A stretch of DNA of 64,000 bases from Pseudomonadota bacterium (GTDB taxonomy: Bacteria > Pseudomonadota > Gammaproteobacteria > Burkholderiales > JABEVD01), in the NCBI GenBank assembly GCA_021802545.1, contig JAJZRS010000004.1:1-64000 (forward strand), written 5' to 3'. The notes beneath the pieces were generated by a model. That model had not been told where the DNA came from. It searched no databases and worked only from the letters and a program-made list of their open reading frames with translations. Numbering within the stretch: position 1 is the stretch's first letter; each line of letters begins with the position of its first letter. This document shows positions 55,807-64,000 of this stretch, one piece after another. A program made the position numbers and the translations under genes.

Positions 55807-57435
55807 ATGGCTGTAGACCAGCCCTCTTTGATGTCGCAGCTTCAGGTGCTGAGCCGCCTGTCGATGCAGCAGAAAATGGGACTGATGGTGGCGGTCGCCG
55901 CGATCATCGCGATCGTCGTCGGCGCCTGGCTGTGGGAAACCACGCCGGATTACCGCGTGCTTTACAGCAATCTTTCCGACAAGGATGGCGGGGCAATCAT
56001 CGCCTCTCTCCAGCAGATGAATGTTCCGTACAAATTCGCCGAAGGCGGGGGTGCTCTGCTCGTCCCGGCCGACAAGGTGCACGAAACCCGCCTCAAGCTT
56101 GCGACCCAGGGGCTTCCCAAGGGCAGCCTGGTCGGATTCGAGCTGCTGGACAACGAAAAATTCGGCACGAGCCAGTTCCAGGAGCAGGTCAATTACCAGC
56201 GCGGCCTGGAAGGAGAACTCGCCAGGACGATACAATCCCTCTCCCCCGTGCAAAGCGCAAGAGTGCATCTGGCCATACCCAAACCGTCGGTGTTCGTCCG
56301 GGATCAGGAAAAACCCAGCGCCTCGGTTCTCCTCAACCTCTATCCCGGCAAGTCCCTTGACGAAGCCCAGGTTACCGCCATTGCGCATCTCGTCTCGAGC
56401 AGCGTCCCCGATCTTTTGGTGAAAAACGTGACCATCGTCGACCAGAACGGCAATCTCCTGAGTCAACCCGTCGACGAACTGCTGGCCAGCGGAATGAATC
56501 CCGGGCAACTCAAATATCTCCAGGAAACGGAAAAGAGCTACATCAAGCGCATCGAGGACATATTGACGCCGGTCGTGGGTGCGAACAACGTGCGCGCACA
56601 GGTCACGGCCGACCTCGATTTTTCGCAGGTCGAGAACACCTCGGAGACCTACAAGCCGAACCAGACCCCGTCCGCCGCCACCGTGCGCAGCCAGCAGGTC
56701 TCCGAAACCTCCTCCACCAGCGAACAGAAGGCAAGCGGCGTTCCAGGCTCCCTTTCCAACCAGCCGCCCGCACCTGTGAGCGCGCCGGTGTCCGAGCCGG
56801 CGAATCCGACCGCTCCCACGAAACCGACTTCGACGAGCGGCAATACGTCGAACATGCAAAAGGATTCGACCACCAATTACGAGGTCGACAAGACGATCCA
56901 GCACATCAAGAATCAGATTGGCGGCATCAAGCGCCTGTCCGTCGCTGTCGTTGTCAATTACGCAAAGGTCGTCGACCCGAGCAAGAAAACCGTCACCTAC
57001 AAGCCGCTTGCGCCCAACGAAATCAAGCAGATCACCGATCTCGTCAAGGACACGATGGGATTCGATGCAACGCGCGGAGATACGCTGAATGTCGTCAATA
57101 CGGCCTTCACCGCGCCTGCGGTGGAAGTCATCCCGCCGCTTCCCTGGTACAAGCAGCCTGAAGTCATTTCGCTTGCCACGCTGATCGGCAAGAACCTGGT
57201 CATTGCGGGCGCGGTGCTCTACCTGATACTCGGCATCATTCGCCCGGCGCTCAGAAACATCAAGCTCGACGCTGCCGCCGTCGCCGAAGCGAAAGCGGCA
57301 GCAATGGCGCAGCAGCATATACCGCAGGCAACCCGCCATGACGAAGAAACGACGGAAGCCGCCAGGAGTCTGGCGCGCCAGAATCCTCAACTCGTTGCCA
57401 ACGTGATCAAGGGTTGGGTGTCCGGAAATGAATGA
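55807..57435 (+). CDS. fliF: Flagellar MS-ring protein FliF
   Basis: A 542-residue MS-ring protein with two membrane helices (about 25-47 and 453-478) and a periplasmic YscJ/FliF domain: YRVLYSNLSDKDGGAIIASL, ETRLKLATQGLP, YQRGLEGELARTIQSLSPVQSARVHLAIP. The FliF_C region (about 250-440) has a Pro/Thr-rich linker. The C-terminal tail (LARQNPQLVANVIKGWV) binds FliG. It overlaps fliG by 8 bp. No sigma-54 site was found in the divergent region with flrB, so its promoter is unidentified. Confidence 0.97.
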   Translation: MAVDQPSLMSQLQVLSRLSMQQKMGLMVAVAAIIAIVVGAWLWETTPDYRVLYSNLSDKDGGAIIASLQQMNVPYKFAEGGGALLVPADKVHETRLKLATQGLPKGSLVGFELLDNEKFGTSQFQEQVNYQRGLEGELARTIQSLSPVQSARVHLAIPKPSVFVRDQEKPSASVLLNLYPGKSLDEAQVTAIAHLVSSSVPDLLVKNVTIVDQNGNLLSQPVDELLASGMNPGQLKYLQETEKSYIKRIEDILTPVVGANNVRAQVTADLDFSQVENTSETYKPNQTPSAATVRSQQVSETSSTSEQKASGVPGSLSNQPPAPVSAPVSEPANPTAPTKPTSTSGNTSNMQKDSTTNYEVDKTIQHIKNQIGGIKRLSVAVVVNYAKVVDPSKKTVTYKPLAPNEIKQITDLVKDTMGFDATRGDTLNVVNTAFTAPAVEVIPPLPWYKQPEVISLATLIGKNLVIAGAVLYLILGIIRPALRNIKLDAAAVAEAKAAAMAQQHIPQATRHDEETTEAARSLARQNPQLVANVIKGWVSGNE

Positions 57436-58423
57436 CGACGGACTCAGCAAGAGCGCCATCCTGCTGCTCTCACTCGGCGAAGATGAAGCGGCCGAAGTCA
57501 TGAAATTTCTCGGTCCCAAGGAAGTGCAGAAGATCGGCACCGCAATGGCTGCGCTTTCCAACGTTTCGAAAGAAACGATCAACAACGTATTCTCGGAATT
57601 CTATGATGCGGCGGGCGACAAAACCACGCTCGGCATGGGATCCGACGCATACATCCGCAGCGTGCTCAAGAAAGCCCTGGGGGACGACAAGGCGGCCGGC
57701 CTCATCGACCGCATCCTGCAGGGCGGCGACACCAGCGGCATCGAAGCGCTGAAATGGATGGACGCCTCGACGGTGGCCGAGCTGATTCACAACGAGCATC
57801 CGCAGATCATCGCGACCATACTCGTCCATCTCGAATCGGATCAGTCCGCGGAAATACTCAGTCATTTCACCGAGCGCTTGAGGCACGACACGCTGCTCAG
57901 GATCGCAACGCTCGACGGCATACAGCCGACCGCGCTCAAGGAACTCAACGACGTGATGTCCAAGCTGCTTTCCGGCGGCACCAATATCAAGAAGGCAGCC
58001 CTGGGCGGCGTGAAAGTCGTCGCCGACATCATGAACTACATGGGCGGCGGACAGGAAACAGCGGCCATCGACAATATCAGAGACCTCGATCCCGATATGG
58101 CGCAGCAGGTTCTGGACGCCATGTTCGTGTTCGAGAACCTGATCGACGTCGACGATCGCGGCATCCAGCTTCTGCTGCGCGAAATACAGTCCGAATCGCT
58201 GATCATCGCCCTCAAGGGGGCATCCGAAGAATTGCGCGAAAAGATCTTCAAGAACATGTCGCAGCGCGCTGCAGAAATGATGCGCGATGACCTAGAATCG
58301 AAGGGGCCCGTCAGGATCAGCGAAGTCGAATCCGAACAGAAGGAAATCCTGAAGGTCGTCAGGCGCCTCGCCGACGAAGGCCAGATCATCCTGAGCGGAA
58401 AGGGAGAAGAAGGTTTTGTCTAA
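57428..58423 (+). CDS. fliG: Flagellar motor switch protein FliG
   Basis: A 331-residue switch protein; it binds FliF by its N-terminus, FliM in the middle (EHPQIIATILVHLESDQSAEIL, the EHPQ motif at about 122) and MotA by the C-terminal charged helix (VDDRGIQLLLREIQSESLIIALKGAS). Length is normal. It overlaps fliF and fliH by 8 bp. Confidence 0.97.
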   Translation: MNDDGLSKSAILLLSLGEDEAAEVMKFLGPKEVQKIGTAMAALSNVSKETINNVFSEFYDAAGDKTTLGMGSDAYIRSVLKKALGDDKAAGLIDRILQGGDTSGIEALKWMDASTVAELIHNEHPQIIATILVHLESDQSAEILSHFTERLRHDTLLRIATLDGIQPTALKELNDVMSKLLSGGTNIKKAALGGVKVVADIMNYMGGGQETAAIDNIRDLDPDMAQQVLDAMFVFENLIDVDDRGIQLLLREIQSESLIIALKGASEELREKIFKNMSQRAAEMMRDDLESKGPVRISEVESEQKEILKVVRRLADEGQIILSGKGEEGFV

Positions 58424-59054
58424 GCCAGTCATCCCGAAGGAACAACTGACCGCCTACCAGCGTTGGGAGCTGGAATCGCTTGACGAATCGGCAAAGGAAC
58501 CGGGGATCACCCTGCCTACTGCGGAGGAGATCGAGCAGATCCATAAGAACGCCCATCAGGAAGGATACACTGCCGGGCAGGCAAACGGCTACCAGGATGG
58601 ATTCAACCGGGGCATTGCGGCCGCAACCGAGAAAGCGAACCAGCTCCAGACTGTTCTTTCCAACCTGAACAACGAGATGCAAAGAATGGATCAGGAAGTG
58701 GCCGACGACCTGCTTTCCCTGTCGCTCGCCATTGCAAAGCAGGTGCTGCTTCAGTCGCTCGAAGCCAAGCCTGAAATGCTGCTTTCCGTCATCAGGGAAT
58801 CCATTGCCAACCTGCCGCCTTTCAACCAGCATGCAAACCTCCTGCTGAACCCGCTCGACGCCGCTCTCGTCAAGGAACATATGGGCGAGCAGCTCGGCCA
58901 TACGGGCTGGAAGATCATTGAAGACGGACGCATCGAGCGCGGCGGATGCAGGCTTGAAACATCGGGAAGCCAGATGGATGCATCCTTATCCAGAAGATGG
59001 GAGAGAGTGGTTTCCGCCATCGCCCAGGACAATTCATGGCTGACCCAGGATTAA
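58416..59054 (+). CDS. fliH: Flagellar assembly protein FliH
   Basis: A 212-residue FliH, the regulator of the FliI export ATPase. It starts with TTG at 58416 (S-K-P-V-I-P), with GGGAGAAGAAGG upstream and an 8-bp overlap with fliG; no ATG fits. Gly-rich helix heptads [20 protein letters not shown] (about 49-68) are the FliH hallmark, and the C-terminal domain binds FliI. It overlaps fliI by 19 bp. Confidence 0.94.
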   Translation: MSKPVIPKEQLTAYQRWELESLDESAKEPGITLPTAEEIEQIHKNAHQEGYTAGQANGYQDGFNRGIAAATEKANQLQTVLSNLNNEMQRMDQEVADDLLSLSLAIAKQVLLQSLEAKPEMLLSVIRESIANLPPFNQHANLLLNPLDAALVKEHMGEQLGHTGWKIIEDGRIERGGCRLETSGSQMDASLSRRWERVVSAIAQDNSWLTQD

Positions 59055-60445
59055 TTTCCCATAACGGGCGCTGGAAGAGCTATCTGAAGGAATGCTCGAA
59101 CCTCGCATCCAACGCCGAACCTCTGCAGATCACGGGCCATCTTACCAAAGTCGCCGGGCTCGTCGTCGAGGCGGTGGGACTGCAGCTTCCCGTGGGCAGC
59201 GATTGCACCATACTTTTGCCCGAAGGCAAATCCGTGGATGCGGAAATCGTCGGTTTTTCAGGCAACAAGATCTTCATGATGCCGACCCATGACGTGCAGG
59301 GGCTTGTCCCCGGCGCGAAAGTCGTCTCTGTCGAATCCCCGCCGGAAAAACCGCGTGTTGGCGCGCCGAATTATCCAAGAAGGCGGATTCTCGATCATAC
59401 CAAGCAGGTGCCCGTTGGATTTTCCCTGCTCGGACGCGTGCTGGACGGTACCGGGCGCCCGCTGGACACGCTGGGCCCCCTGCATAACGTGCAAAACGCC
59501 ACCCTGCAGAGCAGGCCGCTCAACCCGCTCGACCGGGAACCCATCAGCGCACCGCTCGATGTCGGCGTCAGGGCGATCAATGCGCTGATGACGGTGGGAC
59601 GCGGGCAGCGCATGGGATTGTTTGCCGGCAGCGGGGTGGGGAAAAGCGTCCTGCTCGGCATGATGGCACGCTATACCAGCGCTGAAATCATCGTGGTTGG
59701 ACTGATCGGCGAACGCGGCAGGGAAGTCAAGGAATTCATCGAGCACATCCTGGGCGCGGCAGGGCTCGCCAGATCTGTCGTCATCGCAGCCCCTGCAGAC
59801 ACCTCGCCCTTGCTGCGCCTTCAGGGGGCATCCTACGCGACCACCGTGGCGGAATATTTCAGAAACCAGGGCAAGCATGTCCTCTTGATCATGGATTCCC
59901 TGACACGCTTTGCCATGGCGCAGCGCGAAATCGCCCTCGCCATAGGCGAGCCGCCGGCCACCAAAGGCTATCCGCCTTCCGTTTTCGCCAAGCTTCCCCA
60001 GCTGGTCGAGCGCGCAGGCAACGGCCCGAAGGGAGGCGGATCGATCACCGCATTCTATACTGTCCTCACCGAAGGGGACGACCAGCAGGATCCCATTGCC
60101 GACAGCGCTCGCGCGATCCTGGATGGCCACATCGTGCTCTCCAGGAGCCTTTCCGATCAGGGCCATTACCCATCGATCGACATCGAGGCCTCCATCAGCC
60201 GCGCATTCACCAATCTGGTCTCGAACGACCACATCGACATGGTCAGGCGCTTCAAGCAATACTATTCCAGGTATCAGCGAAACCGGGATCTCATCAATGT
60301 CGGCGCTTATGCTCAAGGAACGGATCCTGAACTCGACCGCGCCATCATGCTTTACCCGAAATTCGAGAGTTTCCTTCAGCAAAAAATGCTCGAGAAGGAA
60401 ACCTATCTGGACAGCGTCAACAAGCTGGCGCAGCTCCTCCAGTAA
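59036..60445 (+). CDS. fliI: Flagellum-specific ATPase FliI
   Basis: A 469-residue AAA/F1-beta-like ATPase that energises export. Walker A is [16 protein letters not shown] (about 199-214), the Walker B region is [18 protein letters not shown], and [16 protein letters not shown] is conserved. The ATG at 59036 gives the normal length and overlaps fliH; an in-frame ATG at 58997 would add 13 residues inside fliH. It is followed 3 bp later by fliJ. Confidence 0.97.
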   Translation: MADPGLISHNGRWKSYLKECSNLASNAEPLQITGHLTKVAGLVVEAVGLQLPVGSDCTILLPEGKSVDAEIVGFSGNKIFMMPTHDVQGLVPGAKVVSVESPPEKPRVGAPNYPRRRILDHTKQVPVGFSLLGRVLDGTGRPLDTLGPLHNVQNATLQSRPLNPLDREPISAPLDVGVRAINALMTVGRGQRMGLFAGSGVGKSVLLGMMARYTSAEIIVVGLIGERGREVKEFIEHILGAAGLARSVVIAAPADTSPLLRLQGASYATTVAEYFRNQGKHVLLIMDSLTRFAMAQREIALAIGEPPATKGYPPSVFAKLPQLVERAGNGPKGGGSITAFYTVLTEGDDQQDPIADSARAILDGHIVLSRSLSDQGHYPSIDIEASISRAFTNLVSNDHIDMVRRFKQYYSRYQRNRDLINVGAYAQGTDPELDRAIMLYPKFESFLQQKMLEKETYLDSVNKLAQLLQ

Positions 60446-60448
60446 GCG

Positions 60449-60901
60449 ATGAACAAATCCTTCCGTCTTCAACCGCTGATCGAGCTCGCCAGGCAGGAAC
60501 TGGACAATGCAGTAAAGAAGCTCGGGGAACTCAATCGCCAGAAACAGGAGATCAGCAGCAAGCTCAACATGCTCATGCAATATCGCCAGGAATATCAAAT
60601 CCGTTTCGAAGAAGCGGTGAAGCGCGGCCTGAATCAGACCGAATGGCAGAATTTCCAGCATTTTTTCTACAAACTGGATGAGGCCATCGATCTCCAAAAG
60701 CGTACCCAGCAGGAGTTCACCCTGGTCGTCGAAGCGGGGCAGATCGAATACCAGGAGCGCCAGAAAAAACTGAAATCCTTCGAAACGCTCGCCGAACGAC
60801 ATTTTGCGGCGGAAGCTGCCAAGGCCGCGCGTAAGGAACAGAAGGAAATGGACGACTTCTCGAACAAGTCCTACCTCAGAAAGCTGCGCAACGAAGATTG
60901 A
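60449..60901 (+). CDS. fliJ: Flagellar export protein FliJ
   Basis: A 150-residue, almost entirely helical coiled-coil protein (LIELARQELDNAVKKLGELNRQ..., ETLAERHFAAEAAKAARKEQKEMDDFS). FliJ is the central stalk of the FliI hexamer and an escort for export chaperones. The sequence is weakly conserved; position after fliI and length fix the call. Confidence 0.93.
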   Translation: MNKSFRLQPLIELARQELDNAVKKLGELNRQKQEISSKLNMLMQYRQEYQIRFEEAVKRGLNQTEWQNFQHFFYKLDEAIDLQKRTQQEFTLVVEAGQIEYQERQKKLKSFETLAERHFAAEAAKAARKEQKEMDDFSNKSYLRKLRNED

Positions 60902-60903
60902 GT

Positions 60904-60919
60904 TGGCTCGGAAATTGCT
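60904..60919 (+). promoter_or_regulatory. Sigma-54 promoter for fliK-fliL-fliM-fliN
   Basis: TGGCTCGGAAATTGCT: GG, ten bases, GC, matching TGGCACG-N4-TTGC with one change in the -24 box. It begins 3 bases after the fliJ stop and ends 33 bases before the fliK ATG. It is a likely FlrC target. Confidence 0.85.
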
Positions 60920-60952
60920 TGATGCCTGTCATCTATCATCACAGGAAAAGCT

Positions 60953-61930
60953 ATGCCGGCCATACCCGCAATCCAAAGCGCTCCGCAGAGTAACGATGCG
61001 CAATCCGCATCGCCCCCAGCAGGCGGCGGCGATTCCGATTTCAAGTCGATGTTGCACTCGGAAATGAGCCAGTCGAAGGCGCAGGGCGAGGCAACTGCTC
61101 CTGCAAAGCCTGAAAAAACAGCCAAGACCTCCAATCCAGCCGAGGAACTCCTGGCGGCGGCTAAAGACAAGGCGGGAAAAAAGAAGGACGACAAGCAGGA
61201 TGTGACAAACGCACCGTTTCCCCTGCCGCCTTCGCCTCCGCCGCTCCTCAAGGAGCAGCATCTTGCTTCCCTGGAAAAGCATGTCAAGGCAAAGGAGACC
61301 GGTCCCCTGCAGGGCGTGTCTTCGCCCCTTTCGGCAAAAACGCAAAAAAACATCGTCAAGGCGGCAGACTTTGCCCAGCAAAGCGGCAATATTTTGCCGC
61401 ACAAGGACAAATCCGATCACGCCACGAGCGAAAAACCCGTGCTGCCCCAGTCGGACAAGATTTCGGAAAACACGCTGCAAGCCCTCCCTCAACTCAACGA
61501 GACGAAATCCGCAGCGAAGATCTCGGTAGCAGCCCCCGTCGCAAGTCCTGCATGGGGAAACGAGGTCGGGCAGAAGATCGTCTGGATGAGCCAATCGGAC
61601 CAGCATGTGGCGGAACTGCACCTCAACCCGCCCAACCTCGGCCCCATGGAAGTGAAGCTGACCGTGAACGGCGATCAGGCGACGGTCCAATTCGTTTCCC
61701 AGCATCACGAGGTTCGCGCAGCCCTGGAATCGGCCTTGCCCAGGCTGCGCGAAATGATGCAGGACAATGGCATCTCCTTGGGCAATGCCACTGTCGATTC
61801 GGGCGCTTATCAGCAATCGTCGTTCGATCAGCAGCAACGCCCGAGACAGCAGCAGAGTTCTTTCTCGCTGCAGACGAATATCCCGGTCAGGGTCAGCTCG
61901 CTGATGGGCGCAATCGACACTTTCGTCTGA
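60953..61930 (+). CDS. fliK: Flagellar hook-length control protein FliK
   Basis: A 325-residue FliK. The N-terminal two thirds are Pro/Ala/Lys/Ser-rich and unstructured, as expected for the ruler. The C-terminal domain (about 200-290) is diagnostic: HVAELHLNPPNLGPMEVKLTVNGD and HHEVRAALESALPRLREMM. It is secreted during hook assembly and switches FlhB specificity. The GQ-rich end (QQSSFDQQQRPRQQQSS) is low-complexity. Expression starts from the sigma-54 promoter just upstream. Confidence 0.93.
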   Translation: MPAIPAIQSAPQSNDAQSASPPAGGGDSDFKSMLHSEMSQSKAQGEATAPAKPEKTAKTSNPAEELLAAAKDKAGKKKDDKQDVTNAPFPLPPSPPPLLKEQHLASLEKHVKAKETGPLQGVSSPLSAKTQKNIVKAADFAQQSGNILPHKDKSDHATSEKPVLPQSDKISENTLQALPQLNETKSAAKISVAAPVASPAWGNEVGQKIVWMSQSDQHVAELHLNPPNLGPMEVKLTVNGDQATVQFVSQHHEVRAALESALPRLREMMQDNGISLGNATVDSGAYQQSSFDQQQRPRQQQSSFSLQTNIPVRVSSLMGAIDTFV

Positions 61931-61948
61931 GCAAAATGCAGCAGGCTA

Positions 61949-61976
61949 TTGATGATTGCCGACAGGATGCTATGAT
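61949..61976 (+). promoter_or_regulatory. Sigma-70 promoter candidate for fliL
   Basis: TTGATG, a 16-base spacer, then TATGAT, 35 bases before the fliL ATG. This gap (61931-62011) is the longest in the fliF-fliO run, which supports an internal promoter. Confidence 0.55.
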
Positions 61977-62011
61977 AGGCGTAAATTTCATTGATTCGAC
62001 GAAATTAAGTA

Positions 62012-62509
62012 ATGGCAAAAGGCGAAGCGGCACTAGACGAGGATGACGACGAGGAAGGCGTCGCCCCCAGGAAACGAGGCAAGCTCCTGTTGATCGTTGT
62101 CGCCTTGCTCGTGCTTCTCTTGCTGGGCGGCGGCGCTTATTGGTATTTTGCCGTCCACAGCAAGGCGAACGGAAAGGCGGCGGCTGCGCAAGCCGATGTG
62201 CCGCCGATCTACAGCAAGCTGGAACCTTTCACGGTCAATCTCAAGGACCCCGGCGTCGCGATGCAAACCGCCATCACCCTGAGGGTAGCCAGCGACGATG
62301 TCGATGCCAACGTCCAGCTGCGCATGCCGGAAATACGCAATCAGATTCTGCTCATTCTTTCCAATCAGCAGTCGGCCGACCTGATGACCGAGGCTGGCAA
62401 GGAAAAGCTCGGCAACGAAATCGAGGTGGCCGTCAACAAGATACTCAAGGCCAAAACCCCGAAAGCAGGAGTAGACAAAGTGCTGTTCACCTCTTTCATC
62501 ATACAGTGA
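62012..62509 (+). CDS. fliL: Flagellar basal-body protein FliL
   Basis: A 165-residue bitopic protein with an acidic N-terminus (LDEDDDEEGV), one transmembrane helix (about 25-46) and a periplasmic SPFH-like domain (YSKLEPFTVNLKDPGVAMQTAITLRV). FliL rings surround the stators and stabilise torque. Length is typical. It is followed by fliM 4 bp later. Confidence 0.94.
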   Translation: MAKGEAALDEDDDEEGVAPRKRGKLLLIVVALLVLLLLGGGAYWYFAVHSKANGKAAAAQADVPPIYSKLEPFTVNLKDPGVAMQTAITLRVASDDVDANVQLRMPEIRNQILLILSNQQSADLMTEAGKEKLGNEIEVAVNKILKAKTPKAGVDKVLFTSFIIQ

Positions 62510-62513
62510 CGCC

Positions 62514-63518
62514 ATGAGCCAGGATTTCCTGTCACAAGATGAAGTCGACGCCCTGCTGAAGGGGGTCACGGGAGAAGTAGACGAGTCCCCGGAAGACGGC
62601 AGTGATGCCACGGGCGTCAGGTCCTACAACATCGCGACCCAGGAACGCATCGTGCGCGGCCGCATGCCGACGCTGGAGCTCATCAACGAGCGCTTTGCCA
62701 GGCTTTTCAGGGTCGCACTCTTCAATTTCCTGAGGCGCAGCGCCGAAATTTCGGTAGGCCCGGTGCGCGTCATCAAGTACAGCGAATTCATCCGCAACAT
62801 GCCCGTGCCGACGAACCTGAACCTGATCAAGGTCAATCCGTTGCGCGGTACGTCCCTGTTCATTTTCGATCCCAACTTGGTTTTCCTCATCGTCGACAAC
62901 CTGTTCGGCGGCGACGGGCGCTTCCACACCCGCGTCGAAGGACGCGATTTCACGCCGACAGAACAGCGCGTGATCATGCGTCTCCTGGAAGTCGCTTTTG
63001 CTGAATACGAAAAATCCTGGTCGCCCGTGTTCAAGATCCAGATCGAATACCTGCGTGCCGAAATGAATACCCAGTTCGCCAACATCGCAACCCCCAACGA
63101 AGTCGTGGTTGCCACCACGTTCACCATCGACCTCGGCAACAACAGCGGAGAGTTCCACGTCTGCATGCCTTATTCCACGCTCGAGCCGATCAGGGACACG
63201 CTCTCGAGCACCCTGCAAGGCGATCAGATGGAAGCCGACACGCGGTGGGTGAAGCTGCTTTCAAAGGAAATCCAGCAGGCCGAAGTCGAACTGGTCGCGA
63301 ACCTGAGCGAAGTGCCGGTCACATTGGGACAGATTCTGAACATGAAGGAAGGCGACATCATCTCCCTCGACATACCCGAAGCCATCATTGCGCAGATCGA
63401 CGGCGTTCCCATCCTGGAATGCAAATACGGCGTTCTGAATGGCCAGTACGCGCTCAAGGTCAACAAGATACTGGGCAACTCCGACAGCGATACCTCTGTA
63501 GGCGCACACCATGGCTGA
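62514..63518 (+). CDS. fliM: Flagellar motor switch protein FliM
   Basis: A 334-residue C-ring protein. DFLSQDEVDALLKGV (residues 3-17) is the CheY-P-binding helix, ATQERIVRGRMPTLELINERFARLFR leads the middle domain, and the C-terminal SpoA domain (from about 255) binds FliN. It is present in many copies at the cytoplasmic switch. It overlaps fliN by 8 bp. Confidence 0.97.
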   Translation: MSQDFLSQDEVDALLKGVTGEVDESPEDGSDATGVRSYNIATQERIVRGRMPTLELINERFARLFRVALFNFLRRSAEISVGPVRVIKYSEFIRNMPVPTNLNLIKVNPLRGTSLFIFDPNLVFLIVDNLFGGDGRFHTRVEGRDFTPTEQRVIMRLLEVAFAEYEKSWSPVFKIQIEYLRAEMNTQFANIATPNEVVVATTFTIDLGNNSGEFHVCMPYSTLEPIRDTLSSTLQGDQMEADTRWVKLLSKEIQQAEVELVANLSEVPVTLGQILNMKEGDIISLDIPEAIIAQIDGVPILECKYGVLNGQYALKVNKILGNSDSDTSVGAHHG

Positions 63519-63936
63519 AGATCCGAACGACGACTGGGCTGCAGCCATGGCCGAGCAGGCAGCAAGCTCTCCCGAAGACGACTGGGGCGCAGCCATGGCC
63601 GAACAGGCCGCATCTCCCCAAGTTTCGCCCGCTTCTTTCGAACAGCTCACGAATACGGCGCAGCAGACGATCGCCCACGATCTGGACATGATTCTCGACA
63701 TCCCTGTCCAGTTGACCGTGCAGCTTGGCCGAACAAAAATTGCCATCAGGAGCCTTCTGCAGCTCGCGCAAGGCTCGGTGGTCGAGCTCGACGGGCTTGC
63801 CGGAGAACCCATGGATGTGCTCGTCAACGGCTGCCTCATTGCACAGGGAGAGGTTGTCGTCGTCAACGAAAAATTCGGGATACGGCTCACCGACATCATC
63901 ACCCCCTCCGAGCGCCTGAAAAAACTGAACAAATGA
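63511..63936 (+). CDS. fliN: Flagellar motor switch protein FliN
   Basis: A 141-residue C-ring protein. The C-terminal SpoA domain (about 60-138: LDMILDIPVQLTVQLGRTKI, LAQGSVVELDGLAGEPMDVLVNG) is canonical. The N-terminal 37 residues contain a tandem duplication of DDW(A/G)AAMAEQAAS. It overlaps fliM by 8 bp and fliO by 4 bp. Confidence 0.96.
   Translation: MAEDPNDDWAAAMAEQAASSPEDDWGAAMAEQAASPQVSPASFEQLTNTAQQTIAHDLDMILDIPVQLTVQLGRTKIAIRSLLQLAQGSVVELDGLAGEPMDVLVNGCLIAQGEVVVVNEKFGIRLTDIITPSERLKKLNK
63529..63621 (+). repeat. Tandem duplication in the FliN N-terminus
   Basis: A 48-base unit at 63529-63576 (GACGACTGGGCTGCAGCCAT and onward) is repeated as 45 bases at 63577-63621 with a few synonymous and one Ala/Gly change. 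It encodes two copies of a DDWxAAMAEQ motif that occurs once, in diverged form, in the FliN of E. coli. Confidence 0.85.
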
Positions 63937-64000
63937 GATTCAGATTCATCCCTGCGCTAGCTCTGGCAATCCCTGTCCCGGCGCTGGCCGCCCCTGTCCA
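63933..64000 (+). CDS. fliO: FliO, N-terminal fragment (runs off the window)
   Basis: Only 22 codons are visible: MRFRFIPALALAIPVPALAA, a hydrophobic signal-peptide-like start. The ATG overlaps the fliN stop by 4 bp. FliO, an export-apparatus assembly protein, is the usual gene after fliN; the call rests on position and hydrophobicity. Confidence 0.7.
   Translation, partial: MRFRFIPALALAIPVPALAAPV

Noticed and set aside
55594-57585. 663-residue frame antisense to fliF
   Set aside because: It spans fliF and the start of flrB in a shadow frame; fliF on the plus strand has all expected domains.

Overview
The window is one end-to-end stretch of a chromosome from a motile, flagellated and piliated Gram-negative bacterium. 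The tRNA-Ser/lysC pairing, flagellar genes in the Pseudomonas/Vibrio style (FlrB/FlrC, sigma-54 and sigma-28 promoters), an MSHA-type pilus locus, and moderately GC-rich DNA with dense ATGA gene overlaps suggest a betaproteobacterium, possibly of the Nitrosomonadales/Gallionellaceae type. That placement is inference. No rRNA, CRISPR array or insertion sequence was seen.

Layout. (1) 1-8.5 kb, housekeeping and accessory genes: tRNA-Arg, a crcB/DUF190 fluoride-export pair, a cytochrome b561/PepSY pair, an AT-richer orphan SIR2-like gene beside duplicated tRNA-Ser 3' ends, tRNA-Ser, lysC, a radical SAM gene divergent from queD, and a GGDEF-EAL protein. (2) 8.46-26.96 kb, minus strand: an apparently continuous 18-gene MSHA pilus locus (mshE-G-F, a PglL-like O-oligosaccharyltransferase, mshA-C-D-O-P-Q, mshI-I2-J-K-L-M-N and a double-SPOR protein). 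A sigma-70-like promoter lies at its head. (3) 27.1-28.9 kb: an active-looking GGDEF diguanylate cyclase. (4) 29.0-39.0 kb, plus strand: a pseudaminic acid (Pse) cassette, pseB-pseC-pseF-methylase-pseG/H fusion-pseI, followed without a break by a Gfo/Idh/MocA dehydrogenase, a DegT/StsC-like aminotransferase, a methyltransferase and an unassigned protein that may be a glycosyltransferase. (5) 39.1-42.1 kb: a 978-residue TPR, glycosyltransferase-like and FkbM-like fusion with its own promoter and no ATG start. (6) 42.2-50.8 kb: a giant 1570-residue flagellin behind a sigma-28 promoter, then flaG, an enlarged fliD, fliS and fliT. (7) 50.8-52.9 kb: a FliK-like gene, an FlhB C-terminal homologue and ycgR. 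(8) 52.9-55.7 kb, minus strand: flrB-flrC-fliE, with a sigma-54 promoter before fliE. (9) 55.8-64.0 kb, plus strand: fliF-G-H-I-J-K-L-M-N and the start of fliO, with a sigma-54 promoter before fliK and a sigma-70-like one before fliL.

How it fits together. Regions 4-6 look like one flagellin production and glycosylation unit: CMP-Pse synthesis, extra sugar-tailoring genes, a candidate glycosyltransferase fusion, then an exceptionally Ser/Thr/Asn-rich flagellin made of about nine homologous Flagellin_IN-like modules, with a cap protein carrying similar repeats. FlrB/FlrC and sigma-54 control basal-body genes, and sigma-28 controls the filament. c-di-GMP links the two motility systems: a cyclase and a phosphodiesterase flank the MSHA locus, MshE carries the tandem MshEN motifs known to bind c-di-GMP, and YcgR acts on the flagellum. 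The most unusual points are the giant modular flagellin with its associated cassette, the oligosaccharyltransferase inside the MSHA locus, the probable ATT start codon, and the SIR2-like orphan next to tRNA attachment-site scars.
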